Both the position numbers and the translations under genes were made by a program. Positions 11,293 to 21,235 of a stretch of 64,000 bases of DNA are shown piece by piece. Each line of letters begins with the position of its first letter. The stretch's first letter is position 1. The DNA is from Aradus depressus (taxonomy: Eukaryota > Arthropoda > Insecta > Hemiptera > Aradidae). The notes beneath the pieces were generated by a model. That model worked only from the letters and a program-made list of their open reading frames with translations. It was not told the DNA's origin and ran no database searches. The stretch covers positions 35,648,045 to 35,712,044 of the forward strand of contig OY759221.1 in the NCBI GenBank assembly GCA_963662175.1. Direction: 5' to 3'.

Positions 11293-11481
11293 GGGAGCCA
11301 TGGTGGCCGTGCGGGCTAGAGCGTAGGGCTTTGGTCGGATGGTCTCACCATGGTTTGCGGGTTCGAATCCCGTCCGGGAGTGAGTTTTATTTCGTAGATA
11401 GAACTCCCTCCCGGGGCCATGGATGTCACAAATATAACTAAATAACACATTGACATGGCTAATATGCACCGTACATAAGGC

Positions 11482-11512
<31 letters not shown>
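11293..11512 (+). mobile_element. SINE2: tRNA-like head, poly(A) tail, target duplication
   Basis: The body starts gggagccatggtggccgtgc, has a box A-like region and a canonical box B, GGTTCGAATCCC, and ends in about 30 A (11,483-11,512). It is flanked by tttacatctg at 11,283-11,292 and 11,513-11,522 (10 bp perfect, 11 of 12 if extended). Class I tRNA-like heads with a long variable region (Leu/Ser type) are possible sources. It differs from SINE1 in head, body and tail. Confidence 0.9.
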
Positions 11513-11515
<3 letters not shown>

Positions 11516-11522
11516 ACATCTG

Positions 11523-11934
11523 TTTTTTATACATGAGGTAGTATATTACAGATGGAGATGAATAGATAAATAAATAAAAAGTTCTCTATTGGTGCTCAAG
11601 TAAGAATAGAGTACAGAGAAAAATATTGTTGAAAGAAAGAGAAAACTAAATAAATAGAAGAAAAACAAGAGAAAATAATCTAGTTAAGGGTGACAAAGAT
11701 CTTGTTAGTAAATTGAACATAAAATTAAATGAAAATAGTTTGCTTAAAAACGGAAAAGAAAATTGGTAGAGTAAAAATATTTACAAAATTAGAAAATAAA
11801 CTATGAGACTTATATAGCTTATAACTTATAAAGTAATAAAAACAATAATAAATAAATAAAAAGTGCATTCTGGTGAATAATTAAAAGAAAGCAAGTATGA
11901 CATGCTGGTGGACATTAAAACAGTATTACATTTG
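11523..11934. other. A-rich intergenic DNA, nothing recognised
   Basis: Low-complexity A-rich sequence; no gene or element ends are seen. Confidence 0.4.
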
Positions 11935-12110
11935 AAACCAACAACTATGATAACTGCCGATGTTATGAAGAATCGACATGAAATTTAGTGCGAGGAATCA
12001 AGAGTGCCTGTGTAAGTCGACTTTTGAATAAAACTATGGATTGATGTTAAAGATAGAGAGAAAATTTAGTTAAATAATTTTTCTCTAAATGGAGAAATTT
12101 CGTTGGAGGA
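11935..12110 (+). repeat. R-A copy
   Basis: It contains 'ataactgccgatgttatgaa', 'cgacatgaaatttagtg' and 'aatttcgttggaggaata'-like end sequence. Confidence 0.55.
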
Positions 12111-12490
12111 ATAATGTCTGTTGTTCATGACGCCCAGGAGAGGGTCCAGAAGTGAACTTTGCCCTGTAGTTAATAGATGTAACGATGTTGGTTTAGTCAA
12201 TGAACTATTGCCGAGTGGATCTAATTAATGCCTACAAACAGAAAATGAGATTCACATTGGACTCATTCGTGTGATTCATGATTCACGTGGGGTTCTTTTG
12301 TGAAGTATAATCCACGTGGGGTTCTTTCGTGAAGTGTAATTCATATCGGGTGCGATTCATATCGGCAGAGTTGAAGTGGTTGTGTTAATTAAAGGTGCAA
12401 ACACAGACAGAAGACTTCAGTCTCCTGATGAGTCCTATTGCCATTCAAGACCCTGCTCTTCAGTCCCACTTAAAAACCTCATTTCGGAAC

Positions 12491-12588
12491 TCTTGACGAC
12501 TCGAGGAGCAATTCAATCAGACCAACTCTCAAGTTTTTCCAACGAAAATCCTGTTGCGTTATTGAACCTCTCCGTCTTAGATAGAATC
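12491..12588 (+). repeat. 98-bp dispersed repeat, copy 1
   Basis: The stretch beginning cttgacgactcgaggagcaa is repeated almost identically at 14,344-14,441, with only a couple of substitutions. The pair flanks most of the LTR-like element at 12,755-14,136. Confidence 0.8.
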
Positions 12589-13209
12589 CTACACTGTATC
12601 TTAATAGTCTGTTTCCAATATACTCGTAGCTCTACAGTATCCCCTGTCCATCGTAGCACTGATTAATCAATAAAGTTTTCGCTCTCCCTCTAATACAATC
12701 TATCTTTAAAGCTAAAGCCCAATAGCTGTCTTACATAAAAGCTTCTGAATCCTATGTGATAATTTAAAAAAATATGTTAAATAAAAATAAATATATAAAT
12801 AATAATTGAATTAATAAAATTAATAATAAATAAACAAATAATTAAAATAAATAAAATTACCACATTTCCTTTAGAAATTATAGCTGGTCTTCTACTAAAT
12901 TTTGATTTCTACAGTAATTTCCGAAAAGGGCACTAAAAAAATATCAAAATTTCAAGACGTTTTGATGAAAGTGCACGTATTTTAAAAAATGTTAATTAAT
13001 AATTATTTCAATTGGATTTCTTCTAAAGAAAGAAATGAGATGTTATCTTGTTTCTTTTTTAAAAATGTTCAATCTAATCCAAAGGTATACATTATCTTAC
13101 TGGGTTCCTAGGGAAAATGAATAGCATAGAATTAGAGAACATATATATATATATTTTTTTTTTCCTTAACCTACATTATGAATTGACTAACGAAGATTGG
13201 TAATAAAAA

Positions 13210-13577
13210 TTTTTTTTTTTTTTTTTTTTGGCTTTTATTCATAAAGATGCAACTGTTGCTAGGGGGCAACAACCAGCATCTATGTTGGTAGGTATGGAGA
13301 CGTTGGCGTGAATGGCATGTGAGAGAAAGGCCACCCAGTGGTAGGTCCTCGGGACGAAAATTTATATTAATTATAAGGACAAGGGAAAAAAATGAAAATA
13401 AAAAAATAATAATAATAATAATTTTAAAAAATAAATAAATAAATAAAAAGGAATTGAAAGACAACTTTGATGGATGGGTCAAGAGAGATGAGAAAAGTGA
13501 AGGAAAATAATGTAAAAGAATAAAAAAAAAATAAAAATATTAAGAACGAATAGGAATTAAGGTGGCAGTAAGTCGCG
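13210..13577 (-). mobile_element. SINE3 inserted in an LTR, with target duplication
   Basis: Read on minus it starts cgcgacttactgccacctta, passes gaataaaagcc and ends in poly(A) (poly(T) at about 13,210-13,229 on plus). Flanking direct repeats taataaaaa (13,201-13,209 and 13,578-13,586) fit an insertion, though in AT-rich DNA nine bases are modest evidence. Confidence 0.7.
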
Positions 13578-13617
13578 TAATAAAAAAAATGAAATTATTT
13601 TTCAAAAAGAAATCTTA

Positions 13618-13700
13618 CAGAGTGACGAAAGAGCACTCTGGTTGTAGGCGATATGACCTCGTAGTTAAAGCCCGGACATGAGTCATAAAACGTAACGTAA
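13618..13700 (+). mobile_element. SINE1 3' fragment
   Basis: It reads gagtgacgaaagagcactct, then taggcgatatgacctcgtag and gtcataaaacgtaacgtaac. Only the last about 80 bp of the element is present. Confidence 0.8.
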
Positions 13701-14343
13701 CGAAATCTTACAAACTTTTTCAGTTTTATAGTGGCCACTATTATATATTTCTTTTATATTTTGGGCATACATACATATGATTAAATAGTACCTTTTCTCT
13801 TCTACGTACCAATGTTTGCATTTTCATCTCCTCTGCATCTTCTCTCACTCAGACTGGTTCACTACGCCTTAACCCTAAAAACACTTCTCTCTCTAGCCTG
13901 TCCACTTCCACATCTCTCCTTAGACTGTTTCACACTACTTAAAATAGCTGATCGTCGTATTTCTCCATTTATTGATAGTTCACATTTCGTTTTAAAACAA
14001 AATGCGACTAGTCCATCTTTGTATATTTATTCACTAATTAAGTTACTTCACTCCTAACAGCTGTTTTTATACAAATAATAATAATTGATTCTATAATGTA
14101 TCAATAATCTTAATGTGTGTAAATTTTTACATCACACTTCATATCAAAACTTCTTTCGATATCATTACATTGGCAGTTATTAGTTATTGCGTCAAACCCC
14201 TCCCCCCTCCCTCGCTGATTCCATCCTTTCCTTCGGCCGATTCGTTGTTCTTTAGTAGTTTTGAATTTATATAGTAGGCAGTTATTGTGGTCATGGGTAT
14301 CTAGATAAACATATAAAAATTCTTGTTGATACATTCATTTTTG

Positions 14344-14441
14344 CTCTTGACGACTCGAGGAGCAATTCAATCAGACCAACTCTCAAGTTTTTCCAACGAA
14401 AATCCTGTTGCATTATTGAACCTCTCCTTCTTAGATAGAAA
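14344..14441 (+). repeat. 98-bp dispersed repeat, copy 2
   Basis: Nearly identical to 12,491-12,588. Confidence 0.8.
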
Positions 14442-14526
14442 TTTTATTTGTTCTTAGATGAACTCGGACACAGAATTTATTTGATTTCCCTACATTTTTA
14501 TATGTCTCGTTTTGTACTTGTCAATA

Positions 14527-15234
14527 CAGTAGAATCCCGATAACTCGTATGGTCAAGGGACTGACGGTTCGGTACGAATTATCGGGATTACCAATTATCG
14601 AGAGTACAAAATAAAAAAAATTAAAAACGTATTAATGCAAATATGTATGAATTAACAAGTATGTACAATGTGGTAAGAATAAAAACTATGCAATAAACAC
14701 TGCTTTATACTAAACTATACAATAAACCATATATGCAATAAAAAATATGTACATATGTTTTATATTAAATAAACACCAATCAAACATTTGTTGGAAAAAA
14801 TGTTAGAAAAGATCAATAAAATTGCTAAAACTTTCCCCCTTTCCTCATTTCCTTTGAGTGAAAAGAGTACGAATTACATGAGATAATATGAAATTTCACA
14901 GCGAGTGAGAGAGACAAGAACTTGTCTCTCTCACTCGCTCCCCCCTTTGGTTCTGTAGGTACATTTATCTCGCACTCATTCTGCTCTCTCGTCTCTCACT
15001 GTCCTCTCTCTCTCCTTCTTGAAAATAGTACGAATTAACGAGGTTTTGAAGCTAGAAATACGAATTATAAGACGTTTTAAGTGACCTCGAGCATAAAAAT
15101 AATATGAATTAACGAAGGGTCCAAAATGCATTGTTTTTATACCACTTATCGGGATTTTCTGTGGGGACCGGCAAATTTGTACGAATTAGCCGGAAATACG
15201 AATAATCGGGATACGAAATATCGGGATTCCACTG
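14527..15234. mobile_element. pogo/Tigger-like MITE with TA target duplication
   Basis: Left end CAGTAGAATCCCGATAACTC; right end, inverted, CAGTGGAATCCCGATATTTC. TA flanks it at 14,525-14,526 and 15,235-15,236. The 'cgaattatcgggat' motif recurs inside. CAGTRGAATCCCGATA ends with a TA duplication are typical of pogo/Tigger members of Tc1/mariner. No transposase frame is present, so it is non-autonomous. Confidence 0.85.
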
Positions 15235-15346
15235 TATCTGCATTGTTGGGATAACTGCCATATTTTAGCATCCAATAGACTTTATTTGCGGACAAATATT
15301 TCATCAGAGGCTTCCAGACTAATTAAATTAAAATTAAATTAGAATT

Positions 15347-15370
15347 AAAAAAAAAAAAAAAAAAAAAAAA
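15347..15370. repeat. A homopolymer
   Basis: A run of about 24 A. Upstream sequence is A-rich and I could not define a retroposon body. Confidence 0.6.
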
Positions 15371-15489
15371 GAGAGAAAAGAAGTTTGTGATCTGATTAAG
15401 GATAAGGCTAGGAGAAAGAAGACGGAATGTAAGGAGAGGAGAAGTGATTAAAGCGAGGATAAAAAGAGTAGAACAATAAAGTGGATCCT

Positions 15490-15579
15490 ATGAGAAGTAG
15501 CAAATTAAAGCGAGGACTCCTGTGGCTGTGGCTTCTTTCTTCTGTCCTTGAGTCTGCTAATGAACGGCTCTCCAGCTGA
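15490..15579 (+). CDS. Short ORF resembling a signal peptide (speculative)
   Basis: ATG opens 29 codons, starting MRSSKLKRGLLWLWLLSSVL and ending ESANERLSS before TGA. A basic start followed by a run of L/W/V residues and then a small-residue stretch looks like a secretory signal. It could be an initial exon whose donor I cannot place, or chance. The neighbourhood (15,380-15,800) is less AT-rich than most of the window and contains no recognised repeat. No downstream exon is recognised. Confidence 0.15.
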   Translation: MRSSKLKRGLLWLWLLSSVLESANERLSS

Positions 15580-16129
15580 GAAAGGAGCCAGCATGGGCTG
15601 CATTAGGAGGAGCAGCACCAAGACCTCTCCCATCTCGGATATTAGCTCTCAGTCCTCTTTCTTTCTCCCCCCACCTCTCCTTCACTTCCTTCTTGTTAAC
15701 TATTTAGCAACACCTCTTTCCCACTCTCCACCAATACAAGAGCTTCCTATTAAATCTCAAGTGCCTTTTTTCTCATCCTCAAAGATGACACTACTTGTCT
15801 CAGGTACCTTTCTAGAACTTATCAGCCATTTTTTTTTTTTTTAGATTAAAAAAATAGTAATAAATAAATAAGCATAAATTATTATTAAAACAGTAGGGGA
15901 GAAAAGTCTGTTTTTTTTGTTTTTTTACAAGGGAAAAAGTATTCATTTTGAGTACAGGGGCAAACCGCTCACTTATCACAAGACCTCTTCATCCCACTCT
16001 ACCTCACCATCTCATCCCTTACCTATCTTTCTTCCAAAATCTGTTTGGAAGAAAAAAAAAATGTTGGTGAATCACCGGTCTATGCACTTCCCCACAACGA
16101 ATTAATGAATTAACTTATTGCGCCTCCTC

Positions 16130-16450
16130 CCCTAATATTCAATAGTTGACTTACATAGAGGGTCCTAAATCATCATACTAAATTTTGTGTCGATAAATGC
16201 ATTACATCGGCAGTTATTAGAGCTCTTCTCTGATTTCCCTTTTACCTTCCAACCATTCGTAAGTGTCTGCTAGAGGTTCTGGATTCACATATAAAATTTC
16301 TCGGTGATACATTCATTCTATTGGGAGTTATCGTTATTAGCAGACACCCACACAGACAGCATTTTTTTTTTTTTTTTTTGATATTTCGAATCAAAAAGTC
16401 GAAAAACATGAAATTCCATTGAAAACTCAGCATCGAATTTTTGACCTAGG
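16130..16450 (-). repeat. R-A copy
   Basis: It contains 'caatagttgacttacataga', 'tgcattacatcggcagttat' and 'aattccattgaaaactcagc'. A T-run lies at 16,361-16,379. Confidence 0.75.
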
Positions 16451-16546
16451 AATAAAAGTTAAAATTTATAGAATTAGTTTCATACAGACAGGCCTGATGA
16501 TTCCTGCAGGAGGTCCGGAACTCTTTGTTTTTTTGAGAGCATCCAA

Positions 16547-16580
16547 TATGATCTCATAGTTAAAGCCCGGACATGATTTA
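16547..16580 (+). mobile_element. SINE1 3'-end scrap
   Basis: It reads tatgatctcatagttaaagc followed by ccggacatga. About 35 bp only. Confidence 0.6.
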
Positions 16581-16645
16581 CAAAAATAAACAAACCTTGC
16601 CCCTCCATATAAAGAGTTATTCGCTTAATCTTCATGCGAGCAATC

Positions 16646-16981
16646 ATGGAAAGAATATTCTTGCTTCCCGTTACTGAACCGGCAAGCATGGAGAGAATGT
16701 TCTTGTGTCCCGACACTGAACTGGCAAGCATGGAGAGGATGTTCTTGCGTTCCGATACTGAACTGGCAAGCATGGAGAGAATGTTCTTGCCTCCCGACAC
16801 TGAACTGGCAAGCATGGATAGAATGTTCTTGCGTCCCGACACTGAACTGGCAAGCATGGAGAGAATGTTCTTACCTCCCGACACTGAACTGGCAAGCATG
16901 GAGAGGATGTTCTTGCGTCCTGACACTGAACTGGCAAGCATGGAGAGAATGTTCTTGCATCCCGACACGGAACTGGCAAGA
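16646..16981. repeat. 42-bp minisatellite, 8 units
   Basis: Units start at 16,646, 16,688, 16,730, 16,772, 16,814, 16,856, 16,898 and 16,940, each beginning atggagagaatgttcttg or close to it. The period is exactly 14 codons, so long frames stay open on both strands: 126 codons on plus (unit MERMFLRPDTELAS), 162 codons on minus (unit GRKNILSMLASSVS) and a second minus frame of 102 codons. Nothing outside the repeat supports any of them as a gene, although the plus frame does extend through a basic tail (SYKGKKRK) to a stop at 17,012. Confidence 0.9.
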
Positions 16982-17227
16982 ACTGAAAGCTACAAAGGAA
17001 AGAAGAGAAAGTAGATTTAGAATAGCTGGAGATAGTAACATTTCCACCCTCTTCACTTCGTAATAAACTGAAGAACCCTCTTGCTCAGCACCCCGACATG
17101 ATCCTACATATAAAGCGTCTGATTTTGTATATCGTCGAAATTTACCCTCACCCTTCTTCTTTCTTCACTAAACAGCGCATATAATGTTTTATAATTTATA
17201 ATTGTCGTAGACAAATAGTTATTATTC

Positions 17228-17343
17228 CTTATAAGGTGAATAAAGAGATTGTCTGTTCAAAAACTGTTTTATTTCACAACCGGTTTGGCATATTCTTCAA
17301 CCCGATTATGCAGAATGACAATCACTTTATTCACCTTATAAAG
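17228..17343. repeat. Short foldback element
   Basis: Inverted arms of about 26 bp (cttataaggtgaataaagag at 17,228 and its inverse ending 17,343) enclose about 63 bp. The interior has 'ttcacaaccggtttggc' and 'aacccgattatgcag', recalling the arms of family D. Confidence 0.6.
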
Positions 17344-17600
17344 AAGCATTCTGTAACATCGCTACACATTTATGATTCCTATTTTTCAACTTTTAAAATT
17401 ATTTACCTAAATTTTATATAATGGCGAATAGAAAGAGTTCTTGAGGCCACATTTTACCTTTCGGTGAGGTTTCGCAGTTTATTTTACAGTAGATGTTTTC
17501 TTATATTTTAAATAGTAACTTATGTTCGAACATTAACAAAATCTGACTCTTCGTTCTTACTCGATAGCAGTACTTGTTCTCGCTTACATCAAAGTAGATT
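17344..17600. other. AT-rich intergenic DNA, nothing recognised
   Basis: No gene or element ends are seen. Confidence 0.35.
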
Positions 17601-17619
17601 TTCTTAATAATGAGGTAAG

Positions 17620-17710
17620 TCGAGGTTCTGTCGTGTAAATAAGAAACTCAGTATTTTTCCAACGTTTCAGAAACTATTTATTTCCTTCTTCTGGGACTAA
17701 CAGTATATTG
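17620..17710 (-). repeat. Family H fragment with hammerhead-like motif
   Basis: On minus, between about 17,697 and 17,657, the sequence is tcccagaagaaggaaataaa, then tagtttctgaaacgttgg. It has a GGAAA/UUUCU hairpin, then GAAAC, then GUU. The U4 position is A, so the core is imperfect. UCC and GGA could pair as stem I. The adjoining 'ctcagtatt...cttctgtcgtgtaaata' segment recurs at 18,550. Confidence 0.45.
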
Positions 17711-18393
17711 TTGGTTTTATATAACAATATAACAAAAAAAATATTTTTAAAAAAAGCAAATGTGCGAGTGACGCGGTACTCACGAGAATCGATGTTTTTG
17801 CTTTAGTTTCAAAAATTTGCTCTCGTGCACTGATTGTGATTAAAATTTGTTTTATAATGTTACAATAAGAAAAGTAGCATTTGTTGAGACAATATGACAT
17901 CAAATATATTATTTATTGATCGATATTTTAGCAGTTATTATCATATATTAATAACAATATTATATAATATCATATAATAATATATTGGAATATTATATAT
18001 TATATATTTTTAGATTTGCACTGCTATATTATTTTCTTTTACCACAAATTTTTATAGTTCGTAATATGAATTTTTAGTTAAATTCACTACGACAGTAAAT
18101 ATTATCAAAAATAGCTGACATCACAGATAAAAAGTGTCTAGTTGTGTGTGTGCGCTGAGCGCGCAACCGTCTGACACGCATGCACATTAACGAGACTTAC
18201 GCTCTGATCTACCCCTACCGAGAGCTAAGATGTTTATACATCAATAATAATAAATAAAAAAAATTGCCTTATAATAACCCTTATTAGTATGAGAAATTAA
18301 ACTTTCAAATTTATTGTTCTTCAATTTCTTTTATACTTGAAGTTATAGGTTTGTGATAGCTAAAATAAGATATATACAACTGTGATTGTTGTG

Positions 18394-18837
18394 TCTCTAA
18401 TTACCGCGAGAATACAGCGTCGATTGTAATTTTCGAATTTGTTGTTGAAATGCTTCGATTCGTACTCATTTGTAGATTAAGTTTGTCATTTAAAAATGGA
18501 ATAAGCTGTTCGGTATCTCCTGAAATGGGTAAAAACATTATATTATCGAGCTTCTGTCGTGTAAATAAGAAACTCAGTATTTGGCCAACGTATATTGTTG
18601 GTTTTTTGTAAAATTACCACAAATTTGAATTATTGTGAAAAATTTAAGCAATATCAATATTTACACGACAGAAGCTCGATAATATAATATTTTTACCCAT
18701 TTCAGAAGATACCAAACAGCTTATTTCATCACTGTAGGGTCTCTAAATACTGCGAGAATACAAGATTGTAATTTTCGAATTTTTTGTTGAAATGCTTCGA
18801 TTCGTATTCAATTTTAGATTAAGTTTTTCATTTAAAA
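18394..18837. repeat. Direct repeats enclosing an inverted repeat
   Basis: A direct repeat of about 100 bp (18,394-18,495 and 18,740-18,837, both with 'ttgaaatgcttcgattcgta') encloses an inverted repeat (arms 18,500-18,567 and 18,658-18,726, 'acgacagaagctcgataata'). This mixed layout resembles the pseudo-LTR organisation of Penelope-like elements, but no coding sequence is present. Confidence 0.6.
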
Positions 18838-19590
18838 TTACCTTATCAATATTTAAATATAACCGCCCTTTTATAGTTCGTTCTAACTGCATCAAATTTT
18901 GATCCAATGAAAAGTGCGAACTGCAATAGTGCACTGGCTACTCAATACCTTTACAAAGGACTGTAACATTAAACACTCCGGAGAATCGATCTCAACATTT
19001 GCAAGGAGGACTGAGGTCCCAACCCAACTCCCAACTTTTTTCAAGCTCTCTCACAACGGTAACTCATCTCAGATGATTTCTTTTTCAACAAAAGCTCCCC
19101 CCCTCCAACCTTCCTGTCCTTACTTCCCTTTAAAAAGCTTTTTAACAATACAACCCTTTATTGGGAAAGTAATTAAACCGGAGGGGGGGGGGGGGGGGGG
19201 GGGAGGCCCTAAGTTAATATTAGACTTTCATTTCGGACCCCAAAAGAGACATTATTTTAAATATTATTATCTTGTGTTGTAACAATCTGAATAAATGGGT
19301 GGGTGTCCTCGCGACCTACTGAGTCTTCAGTACAGAGGTCTATCGATTTATAATAAATATTTCCAATATTATTTATTATTATTACGTATATATTTATTTG
19401 TTTTCAATTTTTAATATTTACTTATCTATTTGTTTATATTGTCTTATAGATGTTTATTTTAATGTATAGTTTTTATTTTTTTAAGCTCTGTGATAGTACA
19501 TCAAGCAATTTATTAAAAAATTCACTTGGGTGTTTGTTACATAGAAACGTGGTAGATAAAAAAAAGTCCTGTTATGGCCACATCACATAC
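18838..19590. other. Unclassified sequence with G homopolymer
   Basis: A run of about 20 G lies at 19,183-19,203. A 122-codon open frame crosses it but has no recognisable domain. A MITE-J end ('atggccacatcacatac') is at about 19,573. Confidence 0.4.
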
Positions 19591-19775
19591 AGTTAGTTAC
19601 CCTGGCTTCAACTATGAGGTTATATTGCCTACTACCAGAGTGCTCTTTCGTCGCTCTGGTAGACATGAGCCCAACCCTACTGTGAGAGTCCTAAATTTTG
19701 CGTAACTAATACCTGACATAGTACAGGCTCGGGACTATCGCTTAACGTCCCGTCCGAAGGACGGCGTACTCAAGG
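19591..19775 (-). mobile_element. SINE1 copy, 5'-truncated with internal deletion
   Basis: The 3' half (gttagttaccctggcttcaa) and the middle (cgcttaacgtcccgtccgaa) are joined after a deletion. The tRNA-like head is absent. Confidence 0.8.
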
Positions 19776-19779
19776 AGCA

Positions 19780-19995
19780 CATTTTTTATGTAATATTTTT
19801 TTTCGAAGGCCGCTCGGTTTACGAGATAGGTACATATCTATAACCACCTTAAATTGATGTCTTGAAACCAATTTTTCTAGACGTTTGCTTGATTGGCGTT
19901 AAAACGATTCATTGTATCGAAAGGTTGGTTATTACTAGAAAACCTCAGATTTGACTTGAATGACTAATGTTATAACGCCCCAAAGTATGCACAAT
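19780..19995 (+). repeat. R-B fragment
   Basis: It has 'tttctagacgtttgcttgat' and 'ttataacgcccc', from the middle and 3' part of R-B. Confidence 0.55.
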
Positions 19996-20077
19996 ACTTA
20001 AAAAAAAAAATGTATTTAGAAAATGTTTCAAAATAATGTTTAAATTGTATTATTAAAAAAAATTAAAAATAAATAAA

Positions 20078-20360
20078 ATCATAGAAATAAAAGACGTTGT
20101 CTTCCGAGTGTTTTATTTTTGATCAGAATCGTTTTTCAACGCAACAGAGTCATCATCAGTGGTTCATCTTACCCCCACAGCACAGCTATTAAAGGACAAC
20201 TGGCATTAACCGCTGTGTTGTGTGGGTGGGATGTACCACTGATGATGACGCTGTGGCGTTGAAAACCGGTTCTGGTCAAAAATAAAACACTGGGAAGACA
20301 ACGTCTTTTATTTCTATGAGATATCTCGTCCCACAACATCTTACTATCACATTAGAAAAA
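20078..20360. mobile_element. Family D foldback copy with two opposed hammerhead-like motifs
   Basis: Inverted arms start atcatagaaataaaagacgt (20,078) and end acgtcttttatttctatga (20,322). Beyond the right arm, 'acaacatcttactatcaca' is the same extension seen after the copy ending 52,190. Each arm carries a hammerhead-like motif (minus at 20,121-20,167, plus at 20,233-20,277). There is no coding sequence. It is best read as a compact non-autonomous element. Confidence 0.7.
20235..20276 (+). ncRNA. Hammerhead-ribozyme-like motif, best copy of family D
   Basis: Elements in order: ACCA (20,235-20,238, stem I 5'), CUGAUGA core (20,239-20,245), one extra U (20,246), GACGC-UGUG-GCGUU hairpin (stem II, 20,247-20,260, one G-U pair), GAA (20,261-20,263), AA-CCGG-UU (stem III, 20,264-20,271), C (position 17, 20,272) and UGGU (stem I 3', 20,273-20,276). 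Predicted cleavage is after 20,272. The C-core, GAAA, U16.1 and H17 positions of a minimal hammerhead are all present. Two cautions: there is one extra base before stem II, and stems I and III are short. Short stem III hammerheads are known from Penelope-like elements. Activity is untested. Confidence 0.5.
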
Positions 20361-20544
20361 AGAAAATATGATGTAGACACAACTGATACAAAACACATTT
20401 TTACAATCACATTCTCTCACTCCTCTGAAACATCACTGAGTATAAGTAAGTCAGTCTCAGTATTACGCGGAACAATGAAACAATGAAAACCACGGATTTC
20501 AAAGCATTACTTTCATATGCTCGCATGAAATAAATTTGGTTGGT

Positions 20545-20785
20545 ACTAGTAAGCCTGTTGCTCAGAAGTAGTGTGCTTGCCTACTGAGCTTAAGATCGCA
20601 GGTTCGAAACCCAGGGCAGAGGCCTTTACGTTTTTTTTCTGAGAGGTAATGACTTTGAGCATGTTGTTCGAATGGTCCCAAGCCTGTGCGATATCTGGTA
20701 TTCGTTAATGACCTCAGGTAACTAAACATGTGTATACAGCGAATTGGTCTCCCACAGTAGAACTAACCGCGGGATATGAGCATTG
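20545..20785 (+). mobile_element. SINE1-related copy, diverged
   Basis: The head (cctgttgctcagaagtagtg) and a good box B (GGTTCGAAACCC) are kept, and the rest is strongly diverged. It is older than most copies here or a subfamily. Confidence 0.7.
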
Positions 20786-21235
20786 GATGCTTAGGTCCCT
20801 AGGTGTACACACCAGCCCTCCTCATATATGTGTTATAGCCACATCCCTTATTTTAATCTATTTGCTTGACCCGTTTTGAGGCAAAATGAATATAATTTTT
20901 CGGGTTAACAGCTGTGAACATGTAACCAATACTTGTCTTACAAGCTGTGACGATACATCTATTGAATTTGTTGTTATGTACCTAACTAGACTAATGCGTT
21001 AATAAATTATGTAAGGCTGATATTAATCGGTTGTGCATTACGTTACTATCAATTACACCGCAAGAGAGATATATGTTCTCTATAATGCCGGGGAGCAGGC
21101 TGATGGTGAAGTAACACAAATAACATATGATACACTGCATTGTAACTGCTACATAACGTTAGTGGTCCATGAACCGCCAAAATCCCGCTCAAAATGTGCG
21201 TCCAAAAACAGGATAGCTCGTAAAAAGATGGAATT
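20786..21235. other. Unclassified sequence
   Basis: Open frames on both strands (21,033-21,338 +, 21,049-21,420 -) run into R-B sequence and have no recognised domain. Confidence 0.35.

Larger units (their letters stand above)
12755..14136 (-). mobile_element. Solo-LTR-like element (TGTGATG...ATCACA family) with nested SINE3 and SINE1
   Basis: On plus it starts TGTGATAATTT and ends TACATCACA. Three other members lie at 27,624, 29,406 and 52,651. TG...CA ends with short inverted repeats, 0.85-0.9 kb when uninterrupted, and no coding capacity point to solo LTRs. This copy is longer because a SINE3 (13,201-13,586) and a SINE1 fragment (13,618-13,700) have inserted. R-A sequence resumes on both sides, so it landed in an R-A copy. 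Confidence 0.55.

Noticed and set aside
11293..11390. Functional tRNA gene candidate
   Set aside because: It is followed by a body and poly(A) tail with a target duplication, so it is a SINE.
12424..12445. Hammerhead core-like CTGATGAGTCC
   Set aside because: No matching GGAC-GAAA follows within reach; likely chance.
16480..16968. 162-codon minus frame with 14-residue repeats, and overlapping frames
   Set aside because: It is produced by the 42-bp minisatellite; three frames are open at once and the flanking codons belong to SINE1 and other non-coding sequence.
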